A stretch of 37,494 nucleotides of DNA, taken from contig JAPFFF010000152.1 of the NCBI GenBank assembly GCA_039105265.1, positions 1 through 37,494 of the forward strand, written 5' to 3'. The notes under the pieces were generated by a model. It searched no databases, was not told the DNA's origin, and worked only from the letters and a program-made list of their open reading frames with translations. The position numbers and the translations under genes were made by a program. Source of the DNA: Tritrichomonas musculus (taxonomy: Eukaryota > Parabasalia > Tritrichomonadida > Tritrichomonadidae). Each line of letters opens with the position of its first letter. The stretch's first letter is position 1. This document shows, one piece after another, positions 10,612 through 23,580 of the stretch.

Positions 10612-13600
10612 CTGATTTTACTTAATTTCGAAATCGTTTTTAATTATCTTACAAAAGTGTTTGAGATTTGTGTTTTATTTAACTCTGTTCATTTGTGAGA
10701 AATGTTAGATTAAGAATAATTGAGATTAAGCTTTAATTTTTACTGATTTTACTTAATTTCGAAATCGTTTTTAATTATCTTACAAAAGTGTTTGAGATTT
10801 GTGTTTTATTTAACTCTGTTCATTTGTGAGAAATGTTAGATTAAGAATAACTGAGATTAAGCTTTAATTTTTACTGATTTTACTTAATTTCGAAATCGTT
10901 TTTAATTATCTTACAAAAGTGTTTGAGATTTGTGTTTTATTTAACTCTGTTCATTTGTGAGAAATGTTAGATTAAGAATAACTGAGATTAAGCTTTAATT
11001 TTTACTGATTTTACTTAATTTCGAAATCGTTTTTAATTATCTTACAAAAGTGTTTGAGATTTGTGTTTTATTTAACTCTGTTCATTTGTGAGAAATGTTA
11101 GATTAAGAATAACTGAGATTAAGCTTTAATTTTTACTGATTTTACTTAATTTCGAAATCGTTTTTAATTATCTTACAAAAGTGTTTGAGATTTGTGTTTT
11201 ATTTAACTCTGTTCATTTGTGAGAAACGTTTGAATAAGAATAACTGAGATTAAGCTTTAATTTTTACTGATTTTACTTAATTTCGAAATCGTTTTTAATT
11301 ATCTTACAAAAGTGTTTGAGATTTGTGTTTTATTTAACTCTGTTCATTTGTGAGAAATGTTAGATTAAGAATAACTGAGATTAAGCTTTAATTTTTACTG
11401 ATTTTACTTAATTTCGAAATCGTTTTTAATTATCTTACAAAAGTGTTTGAGATTTGTGTTTTATTTAACTCTGTTCATTTGTGAGAAATGTTAGATTAAG
11501 AATAACTGAGATTAAGCTTTAATTTTTACTGATTTTACTTAATTTCGAAATCGTTTTTAATTATCTTACAAAAGTGTTTGAGATTTGTGTTTTATTTAAC
11601 TCTGTTCATTTGTGAGAAACGTTTGAATAAGAATAACTGAGATTAAGCTTTAATTTTTACTGATTTTACTTAATTTCGAAATCGTTTTTAATTATCTTAC
11701 AAAAGTGTTTGAGATTTGTGTTTTATTTAACTCTGTTCATTTGTGAGAAATGTTAGATTAAGAATAACTGAGATTAAGCTTTAATTTTTACTGATTTTAC
11801 TTAATTTCGAAATCGTTTTTAATTATCTTACAAAAGTGTTTGAGATTTGTGTTTTATTTAACTCTGTTCACTTGTGAGAAACGTTTGAATAAGAATAATT
11901 GATATTGCGCTTTAATTTTTATTGATTTTACTTAATTTCGAAATCGTTTTTAATTATCTTACAAAAGTGTTTGAGATTTGTGTTTTATTTAACTCTGTTC
12001 ATTTGTGAGAAACGTTTGAATAAGAATAACTGAGATTAAGCTTTAATTTTTACTGATTTTACTTAATTTCGAAATCGTTTTTAATTATCTTACAAAAGTG
12101 TTTGAGATTTGTGTTTTATTTAACTCTGTTCACTTGTGAGAAACGTTTGAATAAGAATAACTGAGATTAAGCTTTAATTTTTACTGATTTTACTTAATTT
12201 CGAAATCGTTTTTAATTATCTTACAAAAGTGTTTGAGATTTGTGTTTTATTTAACTCTGTTCATTTGTGAGAAACGTTTGAATAGGAATAATTGAGATTA
12301 AGCTTTAATTTTTACTGATTTTACTTAATTTCGAAATCGTTTATAATTATCTTACAAAAGTGTTTGAGATTTGTGTTTTATTTAACTCTGTTCATTTGTG
12401 AGAAATGTTAGATTAAGAATAATTGAGATTAAGCTTTAATTTTTACTGATTTTACTTAATTTCGAAATCGTTTTTAATTATCTTACAAAAGTGTTTGAGA
12501 TTTGTGTTTTATTTAACTCTGTTCACTTGTGAGAAACGTTAGATTAAGAATAATTGAGATTAAGCTTTAATTTTTACTGATTTTACTTAATTTCGAAATC
12601 GTTTTTAATTATCTTACAAAAGTGTTTGAGATTTGTGTTTTATTTAACTCTGTTCATTTGTGAGAAATGTTAGATTAAGAATAATTGAGATTAAGCTTTA
12701 ATTTTTACTGATTTTACTTAATTTCGAAATCGTTTTTAATTATCTTACAAAAGTGTTTGAGATTTGTGTTTTATTTAACTCTGTTCATTTGTGAGAAACG
12801 TTTGAATAAGAATAATTGAGATTAAGCTTTAATTTTTACTGATTTTACTTAATTTCGAAATCGTTTTTAATTATCTTACAAAAGTGTTTGAGATTTGTGT
12901 TTTATTTAACTCTGTTCATTTGTGAGAAACGTTAGATTAAGAATAATTGAGATTAAGCTTTAATTTTTACTGATTTTACTTAATTTCGAAATCGTTTTTA
13001 ATTATCTTACAAAAGTGTTTGAGATTTGTGTTTTATTTAACTCTGTTCATTTGTGAGAAACGTTTGAATAAGAATAACTGAGATTAAGCTTTAATTTTTA
13101 CTGATTTTACTTAATTTCGAAATCGTTTTTAATTATCTTACAAAAGTGTTTGAGATTTGTGTTTTATTTAACTCTGTTCATTTGTGAGAAATGTTAGATT
13201 AAGAATAACTGAGATTAAGCTTTAATTTTTACTGATTTTACTTAATTTCGAAATCGTTTTTAATTATCTTACAAAAGTGTTTGAGATTTGTGTTTTATTT
13301 AACTCTGTTCATTTGTGAGAAACGTTTGAATAAGAATAACTGAGATTAAGCTTTAATTTTTACTGATTTTACTTAATTTCGAAATCGTTTTTAATTATCT
13401 TACAAAAGTGTTTGAGATTTGTGTTTTATTTAACTCTGTTCATTTGTGAGAAACGTTTGAATAAGAATAACTGAGATTAAGCTTTAATTTTTACTGATTT
13501 TACTTAATTTCGAAATCGTTTTTAATTATCTTACAAAAGTGTTTGAGATTTGTGTTTTATTTAACTCTGTTCATTTGTGAGAAACGTTAGAATAAGAATA

Positions 13601-14672
13601 ATTGAGATTAAGCTTTAATTTTTACTGATTTTACTTAATTTCGAAATCGTTTTTAATTATCTTACAAAAGTGTTTGAGATTTGTGTTTTATTTAACTCTG
13701 TTCATTTGTGAGAAATGTTAGATTAAGAATAATTGAGATTAAGCTTTAATTTTTACTGATTTTACTTAATTTCGAAATCGTTTTTAATTATCTTACAAAA
13801 GTGTTTGAGATTTGTGTTTTATTTAACTCTGTTCATTTGTGAGAAACGTTTGAATAAGAATAATTGAGATTAAGCTTTAATTTTTACTGATTTTACTTAA
13901 TTTCGAAATCGTTTTTAATTATCTTACAAAAGTGTTTGAGATTTGTGTTTTATTTAACTCTGTTCACTTGTGAGAAACGTTAGATTAAGAATAATTGAGA
14001 TTAAGCTTTAATTTTTACTGATTTTACTTAATTTCGAAATCGTTTTTAATTATCTTACAAAAGTGTTTGAGATTTGTGTTTTATTTAACTCTGTTCATTT
14101 GTGAGAAATGTTAGATTAAGAATAATTGAGATTAAGCTTTAATTTTTACTGATTTTACTTAATTTCGAAATCGTTTTTAATTATCTTACAAAAGTGTTTG
14201 AGATTTGTGTTTTATTTAACTCTGTTCATTTGTGAGAAATGTTAGATTAAGAATAATTGAGATTAAGCTTTAATTTTTACTGATTTTACTTAATTTCGAA
14301 ATCGTTTTTAATTATCTTACAAAAGTGTTTGAGATTTGTGTTTTATTTAACTCTGTTCATTTGTGAGAAACGTTTGAATAAGAATAACTGAGATTAAGCT
14401 TTAATTTTTACTGATTTTACTTAATTTCGAAATCGTTTTTAATTATCTTACAAAAGTGTTTGAGATTTGTGTTTTATTTAACTCTGTTCATTTGTGAGAA
14501 ATGTTAGATTAAGAATAACTGAGATTAAGCTTTAATTTTTACTGATTTTACTTAATTTCGAAATCGTTTTTAATTATCTTACAAAAGTGTTTGAGATTTG
14601 TGTTTTATTTAACTCTGTTCATTTGTGAGAAATGTTAGATTAAGAATAACTGAGATTAAGCTTTAATTTTTA
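10481..14672. repeat. Variant-poor sub-array (k80-k111)
   Basis: Across these 32 monomers position 29 is T in all but one (12315), whereas about a quarter of monomers elsewhere have A29. T41, A46, A59, T79 and C30 are all absent. T1 and Q occur only at 11922 and 11791. It contains mostly simple alternations of A- and B-class monomers (A,A,A,B,A,A,B,A at 10743-11790) and the densest cluster of C-A-T class monomers (10481, 12446, 12839, 13887). The 24-monomer gap between G102 monomers (12184 to 15328) lies mostly here, so this part has expanded without keeping the usual HOR markers. Confidence 0.7.
13494..13624. repeat. Unique haplotype monomer k103 (C92-A96-A99)
   Basis: This monomer reads AACGTTAGAATAAG over the variable block, a C-A-A combination seen nowhere else in the window. 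It could be a recombinant of the C-A-T and T-A-A classes or a single new change. It lies in the variant-poor sub-array between B-class and A-class monomers and carries T109. Confidence 0.7.
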
Positions 14673-15327
14673 CTGATTTTACTTAATTTCGAAATCGTTT
14701 ATAATTATCTTACAAAAGTGTTTGAGATTTGTGTTTTATTTAACTCTGTTCATTTGTGAGAAACGTTTGAATAAGAATAACTGAGATTAAGCTTTAATTT
14801 TTACTGATTTTACTTAATTTCGAAATCGTTTTTAATTATCTTACAAAAGTGTTTGAGATTTGTGTTTTATTTAACTCTGTTCATTTGTGAGAAACGTTTG
14901 AATAAGAATAACTGAGATTAAGCTTTAATTTTTACTGATTTTACTTAATTTCGAAATCGTTTTTAATTATCTTACAAAAGTGTTTGAGATTTGTGTTTTA
15001 TTTAACTCTGTTCATTTGTGAGAAACGTTTGAATAAGAATAACTGAGATTAAGCTTTAATTTTTACTGATTTTACTTAATTTCGAAATCGTTTTCAATTA
15101 TCTTACAAAAGTGTTTGAGATTTATGTTTTATTTAACTCTGTTCATTTGTGAGAAACGTTTGAATAAGAATAACTGAGATTAAGCTTTAATTTTTACTGA
15201 TTTTACTTAATTTCGAAATCGTTTTTAATTATCTTACAAAAGTGTTTGAGATTTGTGTTTTATTTAACTCTGTTCACTTGTGAGAAACGTTTGAATAAGA
15301 ATAACTGAGATTAAGCTTTAATTTTTA

Positions 15328-17423
15328 CTGATTTTACTTAATTTCGAAATCGTTTTTAATTATCTTACAAAAGTGTTTGAGATTTGTGTTTTATTTAACT
15401 CTGTTCATTTGTGAGAAACGTTTGAATAGGAATAATTGAGATTAAGCTTTAATTTTTACTGATTTTACTTAATTTCGAAATCGTTTATAATTATCTTACA
15501 AAAGTGTTTGAGATTTGTGTTTTATTTAACTCTGTTCATTTGTGAGAAATGTTAGATTAAGAATAACTGAGATTAAGCTTTAATTTTTACTGATTTTACT
15601 TAATTTCGAAATCGTTTTTAATTATCTTACAAAAGTGTTTGAGATTTGTGTTTTATTTAACTCTGTTCACTTGTGAGAAACGTTTGAATAAGAATAATTG
15701 ATATTGCGATTTAATCTTTATTGATTTTACTTAATTTCGAAATCGTTTTTAATTATCTTACAAAAGTGTTTGAGATTTGTGTTTTATTTAACTCTGTTCA
15801 TTTGTGAGAAACGTTTGAATAAGAATAATTGATATTGCGCTTTAATTTTTACTGATTTTACTTAATTTCGAAATCGTTTTTAATTATCTTACAAAAGTGT
15901 TTGAGATTTGTGTTTTATTTAACTCTGTTCATTTGTGAGAAATGTTAGATTAAGAATAATTGAGATTAAGCTTTAATTTTTACTGATTTTACTTAATTTC
16001 GAAATCGTTTTTAATTATCTTACAAAAGTGTTTGAGATTTGTGTTTTATTTAACTCTGTTCATTTGTGAGAAACGTTTGAATAAGAATAACTGAGATTAA
16101 GCTTTAATTTTTACTGATTTTACTTAATTTCGAAATCGTTTTTAATTATCTTACAAAAGTGTTTGAGATTTGTGTTTTATTTAACTCTGTTCATTTGTGA
16201 GAAACGTTTGAATAAGAATAACTGAGATTAAGCTTTAATTTTTACTGATTTTACTTAATTTCGAAATCGTTTATAATTATCTTACAAAAGTGTTTGAGAT
16301 TTATGTTTTATTTAACTCTGTTCATTTGTGAGAAATGTTAGAATAAGAATAATTGAGATTAAGCTTTAATTTTTACTGATTTTACTTAATTTCGAAATCG
16401 TTTTTAATTATCTTACAAAAGTGTTTGAGATTTGTGTTTTATTTAACTCTGTTCATTTGTGAGAAATGTTAGATTAAGAATAACTGAGATTAAGCTTTAA
16501 TTTTTACTGATTTTACTTAATTTCGAAATCGTTTTTAATTATCTTACAAAAGTGTTTGAGATTTGTGTTTTATTTAACTCTGTTCATTTGTGAGAAACGT
16601 TTGAATAAGAATAATTGATATTGCGCTTTAATTTTTACTGATTTTACTTAATTTCGAAATCGTTTTTAATTATCTTACAAAAGTGTTTGAGATTTGTGTT
16701 TTATTTAACTCTGTTCACTTGTGAGAAACGTTTGAATAAGAATAACTGAGATTAAGCTTTAATTTTTACTGATTTTACTTAATTTCGAAATCGTTTTTAA
16801 TTATCTTACAAAAGTGTTTGAGATTTGTGTTTTATTTAACTCTGTTCATTTGTGAGAAACGTTTGAATAAGAATAACTGAGATTAAGCTTTAATTTTTAC
16901 TGATTTTACTTAATTTCGAAATCGTTTTTAATTATCTTACAAAAGTGTTTGAGATTTGTGTTTTATTTAACTCTGTTCATTTGTGAGAAATGTTAGATTA
17001 AGAATAACTGAGATTAAGCTTTAATTTTTACTGATTTTACTTAATTTCGAAATCGTTTATAATTATCTTACAAAAGTGTTTGAGATTTGTGTTTTATTTA
17101 ACTCTGTTCACTTGTGAGAAACGTTTGAATAAGAATAATTGATATTGCGATTTAATCTTTATTGATTTTACTTAATTTCGAAATCGTTTTTAATTATCTT
17201 ACAAAAGTGTTTGAGATTTGTGTTTTATTTAACTCTGTTCATTTGTGAGAAACGTTTGAATAAGAATAACTGAGATTAAGCTTTAATTTTTACTGATTTT
17301 ACTTAATTTCGAAATCGTTTTTAATTATCTTACAAAAGTGTTTGAGATTTGTGTTTTATTTAACTCTGTTCACTTGTGAGAAACGTTTGAATAAGAATAA
17401 CTGAGATTAAGCTTTAATTTTTA
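15328..17423. repeat. 16-monomer HOR unit (k117-k132), D/Q type
   Basis: The interval between G102 monomers is exactly 16 monomers. The order is G102, A29 A-class, D-patch (15590), T1+Q (15721), A class/T109, two B class, A29+A59 T-A-A (16245), A class, a Q monomer (16507), C81 B class, B class, A class, A29 with a second D-patch (17031), T1 B class and C81 B class. It shares the D-Q-A-B-B-A59 core with the units at 8123 and 34978 but has the second D-patch where they have Q, and its inner spacing differs by two monomers. Confidence 0.75.
17031..17161. repeat. Hybrid monomer k130: A29/C81 monomer with D-patch
   Basis: Its neighbours (A class before; T1 B class, C81 B class and G102 after) match the slot that carries an A29/C81 Q monomer at 9826, but here positions 120 and 127 have the D alleles. 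It is the only D-patch monomer with A29, and the only one not followed by a T1+Q monomer. Conversion of the 3' end by a D-patch donor would explain both facts. Confidence 0.65.
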
Positions 17424-19519
17424 CTGATTTTACTTAATTTCGAAATCGTTTTTAATTATCTTACAAAAGTGTTTGAGATTTGTGTTTTATTTAACTCTGT
17501 TCATTTGTGAGAAACGTTTGAATAGGAATAATTGAGATTAAGCTTTAATTTTTACTGATTTTACTTAATTTCGAAATCGTTTATAATTATCTTACAAAAG
17601 TGTTTGAGATTTGTGTTTTATTTAACTCTGTTCATTTGTGAGAAATGTTAGATTAAGAATAATTGAGATTAAGCTTTAATTTTTACTGATTTTACTTAAT
17701 TTCGAAATCGTTTTTAATTATCTTACAAAAGTGTTTGAGATTTGTGTTTTATTTAACTCTGTTCACTTGTGAGAAACGTTAGATTAAGAATAATTGAGAT
17801 TAAGCTTTAATTTTTACTGATTTTACTTAATTTCGAAATCGTTTTTAATTATCTTACAAAAGTGTTTGAGATTTGTGTTTTATTTAACTCTGTTCATTTG
17901 TGAGAAACGTTTGAATAAGAATAATTGATATTGCGCTTTAATTTTTACTGATTTTACTTAATTTCGAAATCGTTTTTAATTATCTTACAAAAGTGTTTGA
18001 GATTTGTGTTTTATTTAACTCTGTTCATTTGTGAGAAATGTTAGAATAAGAATAATTGAGATTAAGCTTTAATTTTTACTGATTTTACTTAATTTCGAAA
18101 TCGTTTTTAATTATCTTACAAAAGTGTTTGAGATTTGTGTTTTATTTAACTCTGTTCATTTGTGAGAAACGTTTGAATAAGAATAACTGAGATTAAGCTT
18201 TAATTTTTACTGATTTTACTTAATTTCGAAATCGTTTTTAATTATCTTACAAAAGTGTTTGAGATTTGTGTTTTATTTAACTCTGTTCATTTGTGAGAAA
18301 TGTTAGATTAAGAATAACTGAGATTAAGCTTTAATTTTTACTGATTTTACTTAATTTCGAAATCGTTTTTAATTATCTTACAAAAGTGTTTGAGATTTGT
18401 GTTTTATTTAACTCTGTTCATTTGTGAGAAATGTTAGATTAAGAATAACTGAGATTAAGCTTTAATTTTTACTGATTTTACTTAATTTCGAAATCGTTTA
18501 TAATTATCTTACAAAAGTGTTTGAGATTTGTGTTTTATTTAACTCTGTTCATTTGTGAGAAACGTTTGAATAAGAATAACTGAGATTAAGCTTTAATTTT
18601 TACTGATTTTACTTAATTTCGAAATCGTTTTTAATTATCTTACAAAAGTGTTTGAGATTTGTGTTTTATTTAACTCTGTTCATTTGTGAGAAACGTTTGA
18701 ATAAGAATAACTGAGATTAAGCTTTAATTTTTACTGATTTTACTTAATTTCGAAATCGTTTTTAATTATCTTATAAAAGTGTTTGAGATTTGTGTTTTAT
18801 TTAACTCTGTTCATTTGTGAGAAACGTTTGAATAAGAATAACTGAGATTAAGCTTTAATTTTTACTGATTTTACTTAATTTCGAAATCGTTTTTAATTAT
18901 CTTACAAAAGTGTTTGAGATTTGTGTTTTATTTAACTCTGTTCATTTGTGAGAAATGTTAGAATAAGAATAATTGAGATTAAGCTTTAATTTTTACTGAT
19001 TTTACTTAATTTCGAAATCGTTTATAATTATCTTACAAAAGTGTTTGAGATTTGTGTTTTATTTAACTCTGTTCACTTGTGAGAAACGTTTGAATAAGAA
19101 TAATTGAGATTAAGCTTTAATTTTTACTGATTTTACTTAATTTCGAAATCGTTTATAATTATCTTACAAAAGTGTTTGAGATTTGTGTTTTATTTAACTC
19201 TGTTCACTTGTGAGAAATGTTAGATTAAGAATAACTGAGATTAAGCTTTAATTTTTACTGATTTTACTTAATTTCGAAATCGTTTTTAATTATCTTACAA
19301 AAGTGTTTGAGATTTGTGTTTTATTTAACTCTGTTCACTTGTGAGAAACGTTTGAATAAGAATAACTGAGATTAAGCTTTAATTTTTACTGATTTTACTT
19401 AATTTCGAAATCGTTTTTAATTATCTTACAAAAGTGTTTGAGATTTGTGTTTTATTTAACTCTGTTCACTTGTGAGAAACGTTTGAATAAGAATAACTGA
19501 GATTAAGCTTTAATTTTTA
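17424..19519. repeat. 16-monomer HOR unit (k133-k148), second type
   Basis: This unit directly follows the D/Q-type unit and is also 16 monomers long. It has no D-patch. Its order is G102, A29 A-class/T109, C-A-T class (17686), Q (17817), T-A-A (17948), B, A, A, A29 B-class (18472), B, a T41 B-class monomer (18734), T-A-A (18865), A29/C81 B-class (18996), A29/C81 A-class (19127) and two C81 B-class monomers. Monomers 18079-19388 recur in the same order at 25022-26331 and 31048-32357. This copy shows the four-monomer run starting at 18865 only once, so it appears to keep the state before the duplication seen at 25808. Confidence 0.75.
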
Positions 19520-20436
19520 CTGATTTTACTTAATTTCGAAATCGTTTTTAATTATCTTACAAAAGTGTTTGAGATTTGTGTTTTATTTAACTCTGTTCAT
19601 TTGTGAGAAACGTTTGAATAGGAATAATTGAGATTAAGCTTTAATTTTTACTGATTTTACTTAATTTCGAAATCGTTTATAATTATCTTACAAAAGTGTT
19701 TGAGATTTGTGTTTTATTTAACTCTGTTCATTTGTGAGAAATGTTAGATTAAGAATAACTGAGATTAAGCTTTAATTTTTACTGATTTTACTTAATTTCG
19801 AAATCGTTTTTAATTATCTTACAAAAGTGTTTGAGATTTGTGTTTTATTTAACTCTGTTCACTTGTGAGAAACGTTTGAATAAGAATAATTGATATTGCG
19901 CTTTAATTTTTACTGATTTTACTTAATTTCGAAATCGTTTTTAATTATCTTACAAAAGTGTTTGAGATTTGTGTTTTATTTAACTCTGTTCATTTGTGAG
20001 AAATGTTAGATTAAGAATAATTGAGATTAAGCTTTAATTTTTACTGATTTTACTTAATTTCGAAATCGTTTTTAATTATCTTACAAAAGTGTTTGAGATT
20101 TGTGTTTTATTTAACTCTGTTCATTTGTGAGAAATGTTAGATTAAGAATAACTGAGATTAAGCTTTAATTTTTATTGATTTTACTTAATTTCGAAATCGT
20201 TTATAATTATCTTATAAAAGTGTTTGAGATTTGTGTTTTATTTAACTCTGTTCATTTGTGAGAAATGTTAGATTAAGAATAACTGAGATTAAGCTTTAAT
20301 TTTTACTGATTTTACTTAATTTCGAAATCGTTTATAATTATCTTACAAAAGTGTTTGAGATTTGTGTTTTATTTAACTCTGTTCACTTGTGAGAAACGTT
20401 TGAATAAGAATAACTGAGATTAAGCTTTAATTTTTA

Positions 20437-22532
20437 CTGATTTTACTTAATTTCGAAATCGTTTTTAATTATCTTACAAAAGTGTTTGAGATTTGTGTTT
20501 TATTTAACTCTGTTCATTTGTGAGAAACGTTTGAATAGGAATAATTGAGATTAAGCTTTAATTTTTACTGATTTTACTTAATTTCGAAATCGTTTATAAT
20601 TATCTTACAAAAGTGTTTGAGATTTGTGTTTTATTTAACTCTGTTCACTTGTGAGAAACGTTTGAATAAGAATAATTGATATTGCGCTTTAATTTTTACT
20701 GATTTTACTTAATTTCGAAATCGTTTTTAATTATCTTACAAAAGTGTTTGAGATTTGTGTTTTATTTAACTCTGTTCATTTGTGAGAAATGTTAGAATAA
20801 GAATAATTGAGATTAAGCTTTAATTTTTACTGATTTTACTTAATTTCGAAATCGTTTATAATTATCTTACAAAAGTGTTTGAGATTTGTGTTTTATTTAA
20901 CTCTGTTCACTTGTGAGAAACGTTTGAATAAGAATAATTGATATTGCGCTTTAATTTTTACTGATTTTACTTAATTTCGAAATCGTTTTTAATTATCTTA
21001 CAAAAGTGTTTGAGATTTGTGTTTTATTTAACTCTGTTCATTTGTGAGAAATGTTAGATTAAGAATAACTGAGATTAAGCTTTAATTTTTACTGATTTTA
21101 CTTAATTTCGAAATCGTTTTTAATTATCTTACAAAAGTGTTTGAGATTTGTGTTTTATTTAACTCTGTTCATTTGTGAGAAATGTTAGATTAAGAATAAC
21201 TGAGATTAAGCTTTAATTTTTATTGATTTTACTTAATTTCGAAATCGTTTATAATTATCTTATAAAAGTGTTTGAGATTTGTGTTTTATTTAACTCTGTT
21301 CATTTGTGAGAAATGTTAGATTAAGAATAACTGAGATTAAGCTTTAATTTTTACTGATTTTACTTAATTTCGAAATCGTTTTTAATTATCTTACAAAAGT
21401 GTTTGAGATTTGTGTTTTATTTAACTCTGTTCATTTGTGAGAAATGTTAGATTAAGAATAACTGAGATTAAGCTTTAATTTTTACTGATTTTACTTAATT
21501 TCGAAATCGTTTATAATTATCTTACAAAAGTGTTTGAGATTTGTGTTTTATTTAACTCTGTTCATTTGTGAGAAATGTTAGATTAAGAATAACTGAGATT
21601 AAGCTTTAATTTTTACTGATTTTACTTAATTTCGAAATCGTTTTTAATTATCTTACAAAAGTGTTTGAGATTTGTGTTTTATTTAACTCTGTTCATTTGT
21701 GAGAAATGTTAGATTAAGAATAACTGAGATTAAGCTTTAATTTTTACTGATTTTACTTAATTTCGAAATCGTTTATAATTATCTTACAAAAGTGTTTGAG
21801 ATTTGTGTTTTATTTAACTCTGTTCATTTGTGAGAAACGTTTGAATAAGAATAACTGAGATTAAGCTTTAATTTTTACTGATTTTACTTAATTTCGAAAT
21901 CGTTTTTAATTATCTTACAAAAGTGTTTGAGATTTGTGTTTTATTTAACTCTGTTCATTTGTGAGAAACGTTTGAATAAGAATAACTGAGATTAAGCTTT
22001 AATTTTTACTGATTTTACTTAATTTCGAAATCGTTTTTAATTATCTTACAAAAGTGTTTGAGATTTGTGTTTTATTTAACTCTGTTCATTTGTGAGAAAC
22101 GTTTGAATAAGAATAACTGAGATTAAGCTTTAATTTTTACTGATTTTACTTAATTTCGAAATCGTTTTTAATTATCTTACAAAAGTGTTTGAGATTTGTG
22201 TTTTATTTAACTCTGTTCATTTGTGAGAAACGTTTGAATAAGAATAACTGAGATTAAGCTTTAATTTTTACTGATTTTACTTAATTTCGAAATCGTTTTC
22301 AATTATCTTACAAAAGTGTTTGAGATTTATGTTTTATTTAACTCTGTTCACTTGTGAGAAACGTTTGAATAAGAATAACTGAGATTAAGCTTTAATTTTT
22401 ACTGATTTTACTTAATTTCGAAATCGTTTTTAATTATCTTACAAAAGTGTTTGAGATTTGTGTTTTATTTAACTCTGTTCACTTGTGAGAAACGTTTGAA
22501 TAAGAATAACTGAGATTAAGCTTTAATTTTTA
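20437..22532. repeat. 16-monomer HOR unit (k156-k171) ending in the C30 module
   Basis: The unit runs from the G102 monomer at 20437 to the monomer before the next G102 at 22533. Landmarks are A29/C81 Q monomers at 20568 and 20830 flanking a T-A-A monomer, the T1+A29+T41 monomer at 21223, a run of A-class monomers, then A29 B-class at 21747, three B-class monomers, the C30+A59 monomer at 22271 and C81 B class. It is preceded by a short 7-monomer interval (19520-20436), so 19520-22532 may be a longer unit with one extra G102 monomer. Confidence 0.7.
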
Positions 22533-23580
22533 CTGATTTTACTTAATTTCGAAATCGTTTTTAATTATCTTACAAAAGTGTTTGAGATTTGTGTTTTATT
22601 TAACTCTGTTCATTTGTGAGAAACGTTTGAATAGGAATAATTGAGATTAAGCTTTAATTTTTACTGATTTTACTTAATTTCGAAATCGTTTATAATTATC
22701 TTACAAAAATGTTTGAGATTTGTGTTTTATTTAACTCTGTTCATTTGTGAGAAATGTTAGATTAAGAATAACTGAGATTAAGCTTTAATTTTTACTGATT
22801 TTACTTAATTTCGAAATCGTTTATAATTATCTTACAAAAGTGTTTGAGATTTGTGTTTTATTTAACTCTGTTCATTTGTGAGAAATGTTAGATTAAGAAT
22901 AACTGAGATTAAGCTTTAATTTTTACTGATTTTACTTAATTTCGAAATCGTTTTTAATTATCTTACAAAAGTGTTTGAGATTTGTGTTTTATTTAACTCT
23001 GTTCACTTGTGAGAAACGTTTGAATAAGAATAATTGATATTGCGATTTAATCTTTATTGATTTTACTTAATTTCGAAATCGTTTTTAATTATCTTACAAA
23101 AGTGTTTGAGATTTGTGTTTTATTTAACTCTGTTCATTTGTGAGAAACGTTTGAATAAGAATAATTGATATTGCGCTTTAATTTTTACTGATTTTACTTA
23201 ATTTCGAAATCGTTTTTAATTATCTTACAAAAGTGTTTGAGATTTGTGTTTTATTTAACTCTGTTCATTTGTGAGAAATGTTAGATTAAGAATAATTGAG
23301 ATTAAGCTTTAATTTTTACTGATTTTACTTAATTTCGAAATCGTTTTTAATTATCTTACAAAAGTGTTTGAGATTTGTGTTTTATTTAACTCTGTTCATT
23401 TGTGAGAAACGTTTGAATAAGAATAACTGAGATTAAGCTTTAATTTTTACTGATTTTACTTAATTTCGAAATCGTTTATAATTATCTTACAAAAGTGTTT
23501 GAGATTTATGTTTTATTTAACTCTGTTCATTTGTGAGAAATGTTAGAATAAGAATAATTGAGATTAAGCTTTAATTTTTA
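22533..23580. repeat. D/Q module copy 5 (k172-k179)
   Basis: Eight monomers: G102 (22533), A29+A46 (22664), A29 (22795), D-patch (22926), T1+Q (23057), A class/T109 (23188), one B class (23319) and A29+A59 T-A-A (23450). It differs from the copy at 2228 by loss of one B-class monomer. It belongs to the large 1-3799 / 19651-23842 duplication. Confidence 0.75.
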
